From NCBI GenBank assembly GCA_003254905.1, contig QANU01057964.1, positions 1 through 64,000 on the forward strand: a stretch of 64,000 nucleotides of DNA, given 5' to 3'. The notes beneath the pieces are model-generated. The model was not told the origin of the DNA and ran no database searches. It worked only from the letters and a program-made list of their open reading frames with translations. Shown in pieces: positions 1-11,500 of the stretch (positions are counted from its first letter, which is position 1; each line of letters opens with the position of its first letter). The translations under genes and the position numbers were made by a program. This DNA is from Nissolia schottii. Taxonomy: Eukaryota; Streptophyta; Magnoliopsida; Fabales; Fabaceae.

Positions 1-58
1 ACCCTAAACCCTAAACCCTAAACCCTAAACCCCAAACCCCAAACCCTAAATCCTAAAT
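1..58. repeat. Telomere repeat array (CCCTAAA)n
   Basis: The window opens with four uninterrupted CCCTAAA units followed by CCCCAAA and CCCTAAAT variants. This is the Arabidopsis-type plant telomere repeat read on its C-rich strand, which is the orientation expected at the left end of a chromosome. The assembled array is short, so most of the real telomere is probably missing. Confidence 0.9.
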
Positions 59-660
59 CCGGGGGAAACTACATTGTAAAGCGTGTCATGAATAGTAACC
101 ATTCACTGCACCGTAAAGCGTGCCGTGAATAGCGACCGTAAACTGCACCGTAGAGCGTGCCGTGAAATACAGTTAGCTACTCGTTATAGGCAGTTAGCTA
201 CTCGTTATAGGCAGTTAGCTACTCTTTACAACCTTCCCCTAAAAGGTTCACCACCGTTCACAGGGTTTTAGAAATTCACCCTAAATCATGAATAGTAACC
301 CTAAACCCTAAACCGTGAACAGTAACCCTAGCTGTGAACAGTGAAATCCCGTCGATGAACAGTAACCGTGAGCAGTAAAATCGCAACCCTTCAAAGTGGC
401 CCAAACTGTGCCGAAAAACGGGCTGTGAATAGTAACCCTGGACCCTGAGGCCAAAACGCAAATGCGTTATGAATAGTAAACCCTAAACCCTAAACCCTAT
501 GCCCTAAACCCTAAACTGTGAACAGTAACCCTAGTCATGAACAGTATCTCCCGGCTATGAACAGTGTCTGTGAACAGTAAACCCCTGGCCATTAACAATG
601 GTCCCAAAATCGCACTGCAAAATACGTCATGAATAGTAACCCTAGACCGTAGACGCTAGA
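59..660. repeat. Subtelomeric repeat mixing TGAAYAGTA motifs with telomere units
   Basis: At least a dozen copies of a motif close to GTGAACAGTAA or GTGAATAGTAA occur here, many running directly into CCCTAAACCCTAAA. Early copies are linked to a second motif, AGCGTGCCGTGAATAG. Spacing is irregular, so this is a degenerate composite array rather than a clean satellite. No coding potential is evident. Confidence 0.75.
170..223. repeat. 21-bp tandem repeat
   Basis: A 21-bp unit beginning CAGTTAGCTACTCGTTATAG occurs twice in full (170-190 and 191-211), followed by a partial third copy. It lies inside the subtelomeric composite repeat. Confidence 0.85.
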
Positions 661-1013
661 CCCTAAACCCTAAACCCAAACCCCCTACACCCTAAATCCA
701 AACCCCCTAAACCCTAAGCCCTAAGTCCCCAACCCCTAAGCCATAAGCCCAACCCAGCTCTAACCCTAACCCGAAACTCTCAACCCTCAACCTTCAACCC
801 TAAACCCCAAACCCAAACCCCAAATCCCAAACCCTAAACCCCCAAACCCTAAACCCCCAAACCCCAAACCCCAAACCAGAAACCCCAAACCCAAAACCCG
901 AAACCCCCAAACCCTAAACCTCTAAACCCCCAACCCAAACCTCAAACCCTAAACCCTAACTCCTTTCCCTAAATCCTAACCCCTAAACCCTAACCCCTTT
1001 CCCTTAAACCCTA
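661..1013. repeat. Degenerate telomere-like repeats
   Basis: About 350 bp of variants of CCCTAAA such as CCCCAAA, CCCAAAC, CCCTAAG and CCCTAAC. The drift from the exact unit suggests old telomere sequence no longer maintained by telomerase. It ends abruptly at AT-rich DNA near 1015. Confidence 0.85.
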
Positions 1014-1015
1014 AT

Positions 1016-2815
1016 TTCAAGAAAAATTGCTTTCAACTTAGCACAAACAACAGAAAATAGATAATTTTTTTAGATTTCTTCTAAATTTCCTTGAGAAACA
1101 AACATTTTAATTACTTTTGATAGGTGGATTTTGTACTCTATTTTATTATTCTATAATTAAACATTGCATACTAAAAATGTGTGGTTTTAATGCTTAATTA
1201 ATATGTTTTGCACATTATCCTCTTTTGTGAGAAATTTAGAAAAACGCAATTTAAAGCACTATTTTTTTTTATCTTAGAAGTTAATGTGTAGATTTCTTTT
1301 GTTCTTTTTTAGTTTTCTATTTTTATTGCAGAAAATAAATTGTAAAGAAGATCATTGAAGATTTGAAGGAGATTTGATAAGTTATAATTTTTGAAGAAGA
1401 GATTTGACGAGGGGATTTGGACCAATAAATGCAAGATTGAATTCAAATTCCAAAAGATTTGGTCAAAGATTTGTTGAGGATTTTTAGTGCTGACTTTGCC
1501 ACGGATTTTGCACTAGGATGGAGATTGAATCTCAATTTGATGTCAACTACAAAGTTGTAGATCTATCTCTTAGCTTGCTTTAATTGGAGAGTTGAATCAC
1601 CTCAATTCGATATCTGTAGTCGAAGTTATCACGATTTTACTAACTGTTGTGCTGAAAGTACGGGATTTACTCCCACTTTAGGCCAATCCTCTACAAATAG
1701 ATATCCTCTCTCAACAACTTGGAGAGAACTTCATACTCAGTCTCCACTTTTATTTTTTTGCACTTTTCCTTTTATTTTATTGAACTTTAGGTTTATGTTA
1801 GTAGTGCTTAGTTCTTAGTTATCCAAGGATTGTTGGAGCGCTCGCATTGGCAACGCAAGCTCCCAATTATTTATGAATTCCTTATGTTATTGTTTTCAGG
1901 TTTTGTTATTTCAATTTTCCATTATTTTCTACTCTCTTATTATTTTTATTTATTATGAGTTTTTATCCTCCACCCATGGAGGAGTAGTTTCTTANAAGCT
2001 CCCAATTATTTGTGAATTCCTTCTGTTATTGTTTTCAGGTTTTGTTATTTCAATTTTCCATTATTTTCTACTCTCTTATTATTTTTATTTATTATGAGTT
2101 TTTATCCTCCACCCATGGAGGAGTAGTTTCTTAATATCTTGCATGTGGTAACTCGAAATTAGGATTAATTCGAGGTCTTGTGCTTAATATTTATTCATGA
2201 CTTTGTCCGCCTGTGATTAATAATATAGCGATTGCATGTTGTTGGTTAGGCTTAATTCTAGGTTGATAGATCTTGACGATTGTAGGATTTATTGATTTAG
2301 GATTTGGGAACTTTTTGGGAGAACTAATTAGATTTAATTAGGTTGTGCAATTGGAACATAATTGATATGGGTTTTAAATGCTGAGATCTTAGTTTTAATT
2401 CTTGTATCAATAAATGCTTAGGGGATTGACGATCGTAGTCTCTTAAGTGAATTGCGTATTAATTAGAGATTTCAACTAATAAACAACATCCCCTCTTATG
2501 AATAATTAATTAAGAACCAATGACAATTAATCCTTGATCTAGAAACACCGTATCAGGATATTGTTGTTTTTTTTAATCTCTGTTGACTTACTTTCGTTTT
2601 GCTTTCTTTTTTACTTATATTCATTAATTCAAACCCCCCAATTTAGTTAAACTTTTAATTGGTTATAATTGCTTCCTTGAGAGACGACCTAGGTTAGCCC
2701 CCTTTACTACGTTTTTGGAATTTAGTCTTATAAATTATTATTTGATCGCGCACTGAAATTAACGACGTTTTGGTGTGTGTCACTCTGTTATCCCACGCAG
2801 CATTTTTTGTCAAAT
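1016..2815. other. Probable retrotransposon LTR or leader debris
   Basis: There is no long open frame. A module at about 1535-1660 (around TAGATCTATCTCTTAGCTT and GATTTTACTAACTGTTGTGC) closely resembles 7225-7320 inside a bona fide LTR. The stretch near 2670-2790 (CTTGAGAGACGACCTAGG, then a short AT-rich tail) resembles LTR ends I recall from plant Ty3/gypsy elements. I could not define termini or a target-site duplication. It contains the assembly join at 1995. Confidence 0.35.
1857..2133. repeat. 138-bp direct duplication around a single N
   Basis: Positions 1857-1994 and 1996-2133 are the same 138 bp with two substitutions by eye, separated only by one N at 1995. The most economical reading is two overlapping contig ends joined without merging, perhaps from two haplotypes, not a biological tandem repeat. 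Confidence 0.85.
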
Positions 2816-2837
2816 TATTTTCTTCGTGGGTGTTGAT

Positions 2838-3065
2838 TTGAAGGAAACATGACATTGAGAATTTGAAGAAAACGTTACATTGTAGTCAATCTATAACAAA
2901 ATGTTGCATTGCACGAAATATCAAGAAAATCTAGCATTGCACGATAAATGCGACATTAAGTAGAATTTTGAAGAAATGTGACTTCTCATAATAATTAGAA
3001 GGGAACAAGGAATTGCACGAAAATGAACAAAAAATGACATTGCATGAACTAAAAGAAAATTAGTC
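2838..3065. repeat. Degenerate repeat with GACATTGCACGAA motif
   Basis: Loose tandem recurrences of phrases like ACATTGAGAATTTGAAGAAA, TGCATTGCACGAAA and GACATTGCATGAAC, spaced roughly 25-45 bp. No frame is open and I recognise no family. Confidence 0.45.
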
Positions 3066-5164
3066 TTATGTTTTTAATTTTTTATTATTATATTTTAAAA
3101 GATTCTACCCTAGTGGTACAAAATTAAAAACATTAATTTATCTTTTAACTGTAAAATATATTCACAACTACATCTGAAAAATACCGCCCATATATTGTTT
3201 AACAAAAAACTTTCTGACAACAAATTTCATTCAGAAAGGGAAAAGAGTACAAGTTTTTATTTTATTTACAGGACAAAGAGTACAAATTATTAAGGGTATG
3301 TCATGACACTGTTGCAATGCAATTGGGCCACCCGTGGACAAGAACAAGGGGGAAAAAAATGCTAGCTGCTCCTAGTGGCCTTTATAATGGAGGGCAACAG
3401 GGCCCAAAATATATGTGTCTGGTAGGGTGTTAGTTCACATTTACTAGCACTAGATGGCAGGTGCAACCACAAATGAGGAACATTACTTGTAGCAAGAATT
3501 AACCTTAATTTTTTGGGGGCCACATCCTTCATCAATTATTGGAAGCTTGGAAGAGTCTAGTGTTCTTCTACTTGTTCATTGAGATGGCCTAGCCTGTCTT
3601 TGTGGTTGTGGGATCCAAACACAACAAATTCCATTGTCACATTCATAACATACCATGTGCCTTGTATTCAATGCCGCCCTTGGCTTATCTCCATCCCTTA
3701 GGAAATGTCATTTGCATAACTTTAATTTAATTGGTACAACCCAAGTAATACTTTATAATAATTGTTCAGTTGGAAATAAATTGAATAAGCATTATGGTGG
3801 TTTTGATCACTAAAATTATAAATTTGATTTATTTGAGTTTTTCAAATTTAAAAATTGACTTTTTAATTCATGAAATTCTAAATAGTAAGTTAAGTTAGTC
3901 ATTTGATTAATTATCATTCACTTTTTTTTCGATTCGTCACATTAAATGAGTCTTTGACAACAAATAAAGTTAAGAATGAGTTGTGATAGTATAAGTCATG
4001 AGAGCATCTGTTTTTGTAAATGAAACTATGGTAGCTATGATTTGTCCGTCTTAAGTGTTGTTACAACTATATTTTGAGTTCCAAATGATTTCGCAATCTC
4101 ATTTGCGAGTCTGATTGTTGTCATAACTACATTTTCAATCCCCAAGTAATAACAAATTAGAAAAACATGAATGATAATAAATTAAATAACTAATTTAACC
4201 TATAATTTATAATTTTAAAAATAAAAAAATCAAATTTTAAATTTTATAAACTAATGTAACTCAAGCTTCCCGTTTCAAAGAACAAAACTAGCAATACTCA
4301 ATTGAATAATTGATTCAAATTAGTCTCCATTCTTAAATTGATATTTGATTTTTTTTTCTAGTACAAGTTCCTAATCTAGATTGTGTGGGCTTTCATGGTC
4401 TTGTCGGTTTCATGACACCTTAGCTACAACCACCAATTAACTTCATCCACATCCATTACCCAGTTTGAAGCTCACTTGTTTTTATCTTCCTGTCATATAT
4501 CTTCATTACAACTTTGATGTATATAGTGCATTTTGATTGACAGGTTTCATATCCTATTCCTATTTAGATTAGTTGCTCCTATTCAAATGCTTTTGATTAA
4601 GCTAGCAATCCATACAATGCCGTCTTACCATTATCACTTTGCCTCATTTGAATGACATAAGATTCTCATTCTCTTATGAAGAAAAAGTAATCAAACATTT
4701 TATCCTTCACAATAAGTTTCAAGAATCTTAATCTAATGGTGGTACTAATTAATACACTTTATATGGTTGGCGCAGCTATAAAGACCTTAAGAGAGAACTG
4801 ACTTAAAAAGATTAGTCTCTTTTCTACAATAGAATTGATGATACTATAATAATATAAGAAGTTCAATCATATTATTTTTTTTAAAAAAAATATTCGTCCT
4901 TTAATTTGTTTTTCTAACTCTTTGTTTTAATCCAAATTTTTAGGAAAGACAAACTAAGCCAATGTTTGAGAGATTTTATACTTGATGTAGACAAACGAAA
5001 ATACCAACCCTTTTCGTTGGTAGAGGTTCTTTTTTTTATTATTTTCTTTCTAATTTTTCTCTTTGTAAAATGTTGACACCATTTCCTTTTACAGTCCTAC
5101 TACATGTACACCCATATTCCATACACCATACCTACACCTGTATTGGAATACACTAGGCCCCACA
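3066..5164. other. AT-rich spacer, no gene seen
   Basis: Mostly AT-rich DNA without an ORF of note. Around 3790-3925 and 4175-4265 there are imperfect inverted copies of an AT-rich sequence containing TTGAGTT and AAGTTAGTCATTTGATT-like text. This may be a decayed MITE. Nothing else is supported. Confidence 0.5.
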
Positions 5165-5460
5165 AAATAACCGCCTCATTCACTCCCTCTCCCACTCTCA
5201 CCAATACGCGTGTGAAGCCATGCTTCCCGCTTGCACTTCATTCCCCAAAATAAGGATTCCAGAAAAATCGTTTGTATTCTTCACTCTCTTCACTCTCTTT
5301 GTTCACATCGTCGTCATCGTTATCTGCATTCTCTGCGACCTGAGCCTTTGTTCTTCGCTCTCCTCTCTGTTCGTGCAAGTTCATTGTGCTCTCTGTGCAA
5401 ACTTCCTCCAAGAAAGCAATGGAAGAAGAAAGAAAGACCACGAACACTGGTTAGGTTTTC
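5165..5460 (+). other. CT-rich leader-like region, possible remnant of a host gene start
   Basis: A pyrimidine-rich stretch (CACTCCCTCTCCCACTCTC, then several CTCTC runs) resembles a plant 5' untranslated leader. It is followed at about 5419 by an ATG opening a short acidic/basic stretch (MEEERKTTNT) that runs into GTTAGG, a possible 5' splice site. Frame ORFs of 91 and 108 aa cover the same place, but they overlap each other and have no recognisable domain. Without a matching downstream exon this remains only a candidate gene beginning. Confidence 0.25.
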
Positions 5461-5539
5461 GTTGCTCATTTGCTTTTCCTTTTGCATTTCGCTAAATGCA
5501 TTTCGTTTAAACAAAGATCTTCATTTTTTTGAGGAAGTC

Positions 5540-6252
5540 AGTGAGCCAGTTGTGTGATGCATGTATAATGTTTGCGCACTGCTTGTGTTAAAGTTTGCGC
5601 GTAGTGTGTGTGTTGCTTGCATCCCACGTTGTTTATGTTCTCGCAACCGATCTCTAGGGTTTTTGCAACTGTGGTGTGGTTAATGTTGGTATTAGGGTTT
5701 TGTTTGTCGATTTGGAATCCGTCTAGTTTCTTTAGCTTTTGTTCAAGTGCATTTCGTATAAAAGAAGGATTCAACGACGATCTCTATTTTTTTGGCAAAA
5801 ATTAGTGAGTATAATGTTTGCGTATTATGCCTATAATGTTTGCACATTTTTCACATAATGTTTGCGCACTCTGTGACAAAATTCTGATAACGTGTTAAAG
5901 TTTGTTCATCTTTCGCATAATGTTTGCGTATCCCATCTTATAATGTCTGAGCACTCTTGCTTGTTTTGTTAAGTGCTCTATACAAAATTCTGATAATGTG
6001 TTAAAGTTGTGAAAATAGTGAGTATGATGTTTGCGTGTTATGCCTATAATGTTTGCACATTTTTCACATAATGTATGCGTACTTTGTCACAAAATTCTGA
6101 TAACGTGTTAAAGTTTGTTCATCTTTCACATAATGTTTGCCCGTCCCATCTTGTAATGTTTGAGCACCCTTGCTTGTTTTGTTAAGTGCTCTACACAAAA
6201 TTCTGATAACGTGTTAAAGTTGGGAAATAGTGAGTATAATGTTTGCGCATTA
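5540..6252. repeat. ~210-bp tandem array (left part)
   Basis: A unit of about 210 bp recurs from about 5804 and from about 6019. It contains ATAATGTTTGCGCACT, ACAAAATTCTGATAACGTG and TTAAAGTTTGTTCATC. A third unit starts near 6228 and is cut at 6252 by the solo LTR. A less regular forerunner lies at 5560-5620. The third unit resumes at 8227. Confidence 0.8.
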
Positions 6253-8226
6253 TGTTGGTCTTGGTAACCAATACCCAACAGGGGGGTGAATTGGGTATTT
6301 AACAAATTATTCTAATTTTGACAAATATTGCATTTTCATGCAATCAACGTTCCTACGCAGTGGAATATAACAATTAAAAATTATAAGCATGCTCAATTAT
6401 GTTTGTAATAAAACAATAAGATCAATAGAGCAACTTATAAACAATTATCAACAAATGCAATTCTCAAATGTGCAAGACAATAATATAAGTTTGCAATAAA
6501 TAATGAGATAGAGTTAGAGAGATTGCAAACAATGATTTATCCTGGTTCGACCACCCTTGTGATCTACGTCCAGTCCCCAAGCGTTTTGCTCAAGATTTCT
6601 CCACTATCATCAAGCTTCTAACTTAGGTGCTTGACAAACCTTTACATCCAAGAGCACTCCTCACACTTAGGATCCCCCACCTTTGTGTAGAAGCCTCAAG
6701 AACCAAACCTTAGGAATACCACACCCTAAGAAACTAGAGGGATACCTCACCCTCTTTACAAGTGTATGGAAATTTTGTGTTTGATAAGAAACTCTCTCAA
6801 GAGTAGATAATACAAATTGAAGCTCTATAGGAATATTGACAATATCTCTCTTTTTGCTCTTATGATGATGGAAAATATTAATCCATTGATAGAATGAAGT
6901 ATGAGGATGATGGGAATCAAAGGCTTGGCTAGAAATGAGAGTTTAATGGGTATTTATAGGGTTTCTAAGTGTACTAGCCATTTATAGCCGTTACCCATTA
7001 TTTTAATCAATTTTATCCATTGAAAAACTAGCCGTTTTTGGCTTCAAGACTCGAGTCATTCGAATGACTCTTGAGGATTCATTCGAATGGCTGATGTAAT
7101 ATAGCCGTTGGGCCTCTGATGACAGAGTCATTCGAATGACCATTCTTGAGTCATTCGAATGGCACATTCGAATGACTTATTCTTGAGTCATTCGAATGAC
7201 TCAACAAAATGACTTGCTCTACAAATTTTTAGATCTTTCTCTTAGCTTTATGTAGCAATTTGAACCACCTCAATTGGAGTTCTATAGCCCAAGATATCAT
7301 CATTTTACTAACTACTGTGCAAGTCACTTTGCCGAGCATGCCACTCATCCATTTTCTTATCTTTCTTGATTCCTAAGTTTGTCTAATTCATTTTACGTCC
7401 TGGAATCAATTAAGATCATTTAAGAGCATCATCCTAAGAGTTTAGAGAGAGATATATATCAATTTTCCTTTGACAAGAATACCTTAAGTCCTAAGAAACT
7501 ATTTCCCTTTTTACCATTTGCTTGGACTTGGTATTCTTCATGAATCCTATCTTCGGCATTACCATGTTCTTCATGGAATTGACATTTCATGCTTCGCCTT
7601 TTGACTTTGGGCATCATATGAATGTTCCTTCTTGTTCCATCTTGTTCTTGATGCCTTGGACTTTCCTATACACAAGATAATTCACTAGAAAGTATAGTTA
7701 GTCCAATGTGTTCCAATATCTTCATATGCATATATAGATTAATCAATGCATCATACATATACAATTAGGCAAAGATCAAATTATATTAATCAAATAATAT
7801 TCTTTGCCTAGCATGCATGCATTGTAACACTATAGCACTTGATATTCATGCATATACACATATAGACACAAATATATCCAATAGTTAATCCATCAAGCAC
7901 ATATAGAGAGTTATTGGATATGTTCTCAAAAGGATGTTTCTCATATATCATTGTATGATGTGTAAGCTATATGATTACCATCAAGTTCAATCATACAATA
8001 TCAAATGTATTCTATTTAGCATATAACATCCTTTTGCATTCTAATTGTCATTATCTATTTGTTGTGTTCTATTTGTCATCATCAAGATATAGAACAACTA
8101 GGGAAACCTAGTTCTACAAATATAAGCATATACAATAAGCATAGACAATTAGAGCATATTGTATTTGTCATCATCAAAACATATTGTATTAAACAATTGG
8201 AACAACTAGGGAAGCCTAGTTCCACA
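6253..8226 (-). mobile_element. Solo LTR, 1974 bp, probably Ty1/copia SIRE/Maximus type
   Basis: The element begins TGTTGGTCTTGG and ends AGTTCCACA, giving TG...CA ends. It is bounded by the perfect 5-bp duplication CATTA at 6248-6252 and 8227-8231. It splits a tandem-repeat unit that resumes in register, so both borders are firm. There is no internal domain, primer site or ORF, so it is a solo LTR. A TATA-like box (CCTATAAATACCC on the minus strand, near 6950-6960) and the run of Cs before the minus-strand 3' end suggest minus orientation. Assignment to SIRE/Maximus rests on remembered resemblance only. Confidence 0.85.
7055..7200. repeat. Cluster of six GTCATTCGAATGAC palindromes
   Basis: The 14-bp palindrome or one-base variants occur at about 7055, 7079, 7127, 7150, 7164 and 7187. 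In the inferred minus orientation of the LTR they lie about 100-250 bp upstream of its TATA box, within U3. The role is unknown: binding sites or hairpins are possible. Confidence 0.85.
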
Positions 8227-8375
8227 CATTATGCCTATAATGTTTGCACATTTTTCACATAATGTTTGCGCACTATGTCACAAAATTTTGATAATGTGTT
8301 TAAGTTTGCTCATTTTTCACATCATGTTTGCTCATCCCATCTTATAATGTTTGAGCATTCTTTGCTTGAATTAAT
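8227..8375. repeat. ~210-bp tandem array (right part)
   Basis: After the CATTA duplication the array unit continues with TGCCTATAATGTTTGCACA, the TTTGCGCACT motif, ACAAAATTTTGATAATGTG and TTATAATGTTTGAGCA. It matches the units at 5804-6220, which shows that the LTR inserted into a pre-existing array. Confidence 0.8.
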
Positions 8376-8406
8376 TTGGTGATGTTAATTGTTCCTTGAC
8401 ATATAA

Positions 8407-8544
8407 ATGGCTCCTCCAAGACAATCACACAAGGGCAAAGTTGTGGCCAAGGATGCTGGAGAAAAGGCCTTGGCTTTGACGCACAGCCCGCATGACGACC
8501 ACGACAACAGAAGGGTAAAACACATCAAGACTTTGTCCATCTAA
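8407..8544 (+). pseudogene. Short ORF, possible exon remnant (45 aa), unrecognised
   Basis: An ATG directly after the array opens a 45-aa frame starting MAPPRQSHKGKVV, which is basic and then His/Asp-rich (HSPHDDHDN). After AACAGAAG comes GGTAAAAC, so the frame might be an exon ending at an AG|GTAAAA splice site rather than at the TAA at 8542. The base composition is less AT-rich than its surroundings. It could belong with the leader-like region at 5165-5460, with the array in an intron. That is speculation, and no family is recognised. Confidence 0.25.
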
Positions 8545-11500
8545 TCCATTTAATGTTGCGAAAACTGTATTGACACAATATGTCGTTTCTGAATTTGTGT
8601 AATGCAAAATCAAGACATGCTGCTCAACCAAGATGTTGGCAAAGGTTTGCGCCTTATTGACCCGCGAATCATTGTGATTGGGAGTTATATTGTCTCCAGT
8701 CATCATACACAAACACTGCATGAGACTGTCGGGTCTTTGTATTCGACACACTGCATACACTAACACACAGAGACACTCATTCGACATATGTATCGCACGT
8801 GTCTGAAAGTGTCCAAATAAAAAATTCATAATTATTCATGTCCTAGAGTGTTCGAGCTACATCCAAATGTTTTTTAAGTCGTGTATATGTCATGTCCGAG
8901 TCTGAGTAAAAAATATTTTAAATATAATAATTTATAATAATATGGATCATTAAAAAAATAGTAAGTTTTGACACATGAAAATATTTTAAATGTTCTATAT
9001 ATTTTAAAAGAGATGTGAAAGGAATTAAAAATTAATAGTTAAATATTAATTAAAGTTTTAAAATATTATTATAAATATTTAACTTTACACTTATATATGT
9101 CAGGTATCTGTCCTATAAATTAGCCTTCATGTGATGCTTCATCTCGTCTGTTTGGCATTCATGTTTCTTTGGTATTTGGTTTGTTGACTGTTAGATCATG
9201 CGGTGATTATGTATCTAAATCATGTTTTTTTTCCTCCCTCGTTGTCGGGAGTGAAACATTTCTACTAATAAAATAAAATAAAATAAATTATAGTACTTTA
9301 AGTCATCCTCAATTTAACAATTTTAAAAAAAATGACATCATAATTTTAAAAGTGTAATATTTTTTTGTAGTGTATTATAAAATTAAGATAACGCTTTTTG
9401 CAGATATTATCAAATTATAAGTGACCTAAATATTGCAAAGAGGCGCCTTTGTCAATAAAATATTCTTTTATATTGTATAAACTAAATATTTTAAGTGTAA
9501 TTAATAAAAAAATGTTAAACATGTACTTTTGTCCATAAAAAATTATAAATTTTGTGTTTTACTCTTGAAAAAAAAATTGTTAGAAAATAGTCCTTAACAA
9601 AAAAAATTTGTAAGATTTAGTCTCTGTCATCAATTTGTGACAATTAACTTGACAACTTAGTAGATCACATGCAATGACACGTGCTAATTTTGTGTGAATT
9701 AATTGTTACGTCAACAATTAACAACTTGACGGTAAAGATTAAAAATTATAATTTTTTAGAGATTAAAAACATATTTAACTCTAATAAAGATTCTCTTAAC
9801 CCAAATTTATTCACATGCACCAGAGTTGCCTGTATTTTTCCGCCACAATAGTTGTTAACAGTTGCCCTCATGAAACAGAAATTTCTAATAATTCGTAATA
9901 ATATAATTCAAAACCTTATCTCAATTTTAATTTTACAAAATATAAAGCGGTTGTGTCACAAATGTGTTGATTGATCAAATAATTAATTGCCATGTATTAG
10001 TATCATGTCAAAGATCTTACGTACGTGGTGTGTTTGTTCCCTTTATCAGAACTATGTTAAACAGACAAGTAATTAAGATTAACTAAGTCATTTAGCATCC
10101 CTTCTATATATACTATCAAATACCATGAAAAATTAAATATTCGTTACTCTACTAATAATTCCTTAATACCAAATCAACTAACCCACGTAGTTTTCCGTTG
10201 AATAAAAACAAAAAAAAAATAACCCATGTTCATATGGCTGAAAACCAATTAAAACACGAGCATTGTTAAATCTCGTATTTTTTACTTGCTTGTTCTACTT
10301 AGAACATAATTATAATATTCTATCGAGAGAAAAAATTTCATGTATTAAGAAGCTGGGAGTCAAACTCCACTAATTGATTAATGTCATAAACTGGTCATCA
10401 TGTTCCTACTGAATTAATGTCCTAACTTAGCTTAGTAAGCCAATATGAACGCCCGCAAGTTGCATTAAGTTTGCGTTGTCTGTCTATGGGGCCTCTTTTT
10501 GAATTGATATGATATCCTCTAATTTTATTGTTTGTCGTATCCTCTGATTTAACTTAATTAAGTTTCACGTTTCGATTTTAGAAGAAATTTTTTTTTTTTT
10601 AAAGTTCACTCTTGATTTGAATGGTTGAACATGGATGAAAGAAGGGAAATGAAAAGTAGTAGTATTCGTGTCCAACCCAAACTGCACCAACCGGAGTCCT
10701 TTGAATCTTTGGCATATTATTATTCAAATGAATTAAATATCAAATAACTTTTTTTATAAAAACTTACCAAGTACTAGAGAATGTGACATAACATGTGAAT
10801 ATCAACGCACTAATTTTAAAATTTTATAGGATACGACAAGATATATACAAGTATAAAATTAAATATTTATAATAATATTATAATATTTTTATTAATATTA
10901 AACTACTAATTTTTAATACTTCTAAAAAAAATTAAATATATAAAACATTTAAAATATGTTTATGTATCAATACTTATTAATTTTATAAGTATCTATATTA
11001 TTATAAATTATTTAATATTTAAAATATTTTTTATTTAAACATAATATGAAAATAACTCACAAATTGTTTGGACAGTGCTCCAATATGATTAGGCACAATT
11101 AAATATAAATTTTTTTATTTAAACACTTTTAAATTAAACGAGTGTCTTTCTTTATTAACGTTAATAGAGTCAGACACAAAAATGTAACAATTTCATTAAA
11201 TGTTTGTGCTTCTTAAATTCCTAGATAGTCGGTTAAAAATATCATAGGGACAGAGAGACTAAATTATACAATACTTAAAAGGGCAAGCGTCATTTGCATT
11301 TTGGTTCGCACGGGAAATCAGGAAACAAATATATATAAACACACAACACGATGCATAGGTAAAATTAAAGTATTTATTTATTTGAATCGAGGTTATTTTA
11401 TGGTTGAGATGTAGTGGCGGATCCATTGATTTAATCAAGCAGATGGAAATAATACTCATTTTCGTCTTTAATATTGCAAATTTGAATCATTTTCATTTTT

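Noticed and set aside
661-1013. Second functional telomere block
   Set aside because: Units are too degenerate and lie internal to the subtelomeric repeat.
8425-8829. 134-aa minus-strand frame
   Set aside because: It overlaps a plus-strand short ORF and transposon-like debris; no domain or splice context that I can see.
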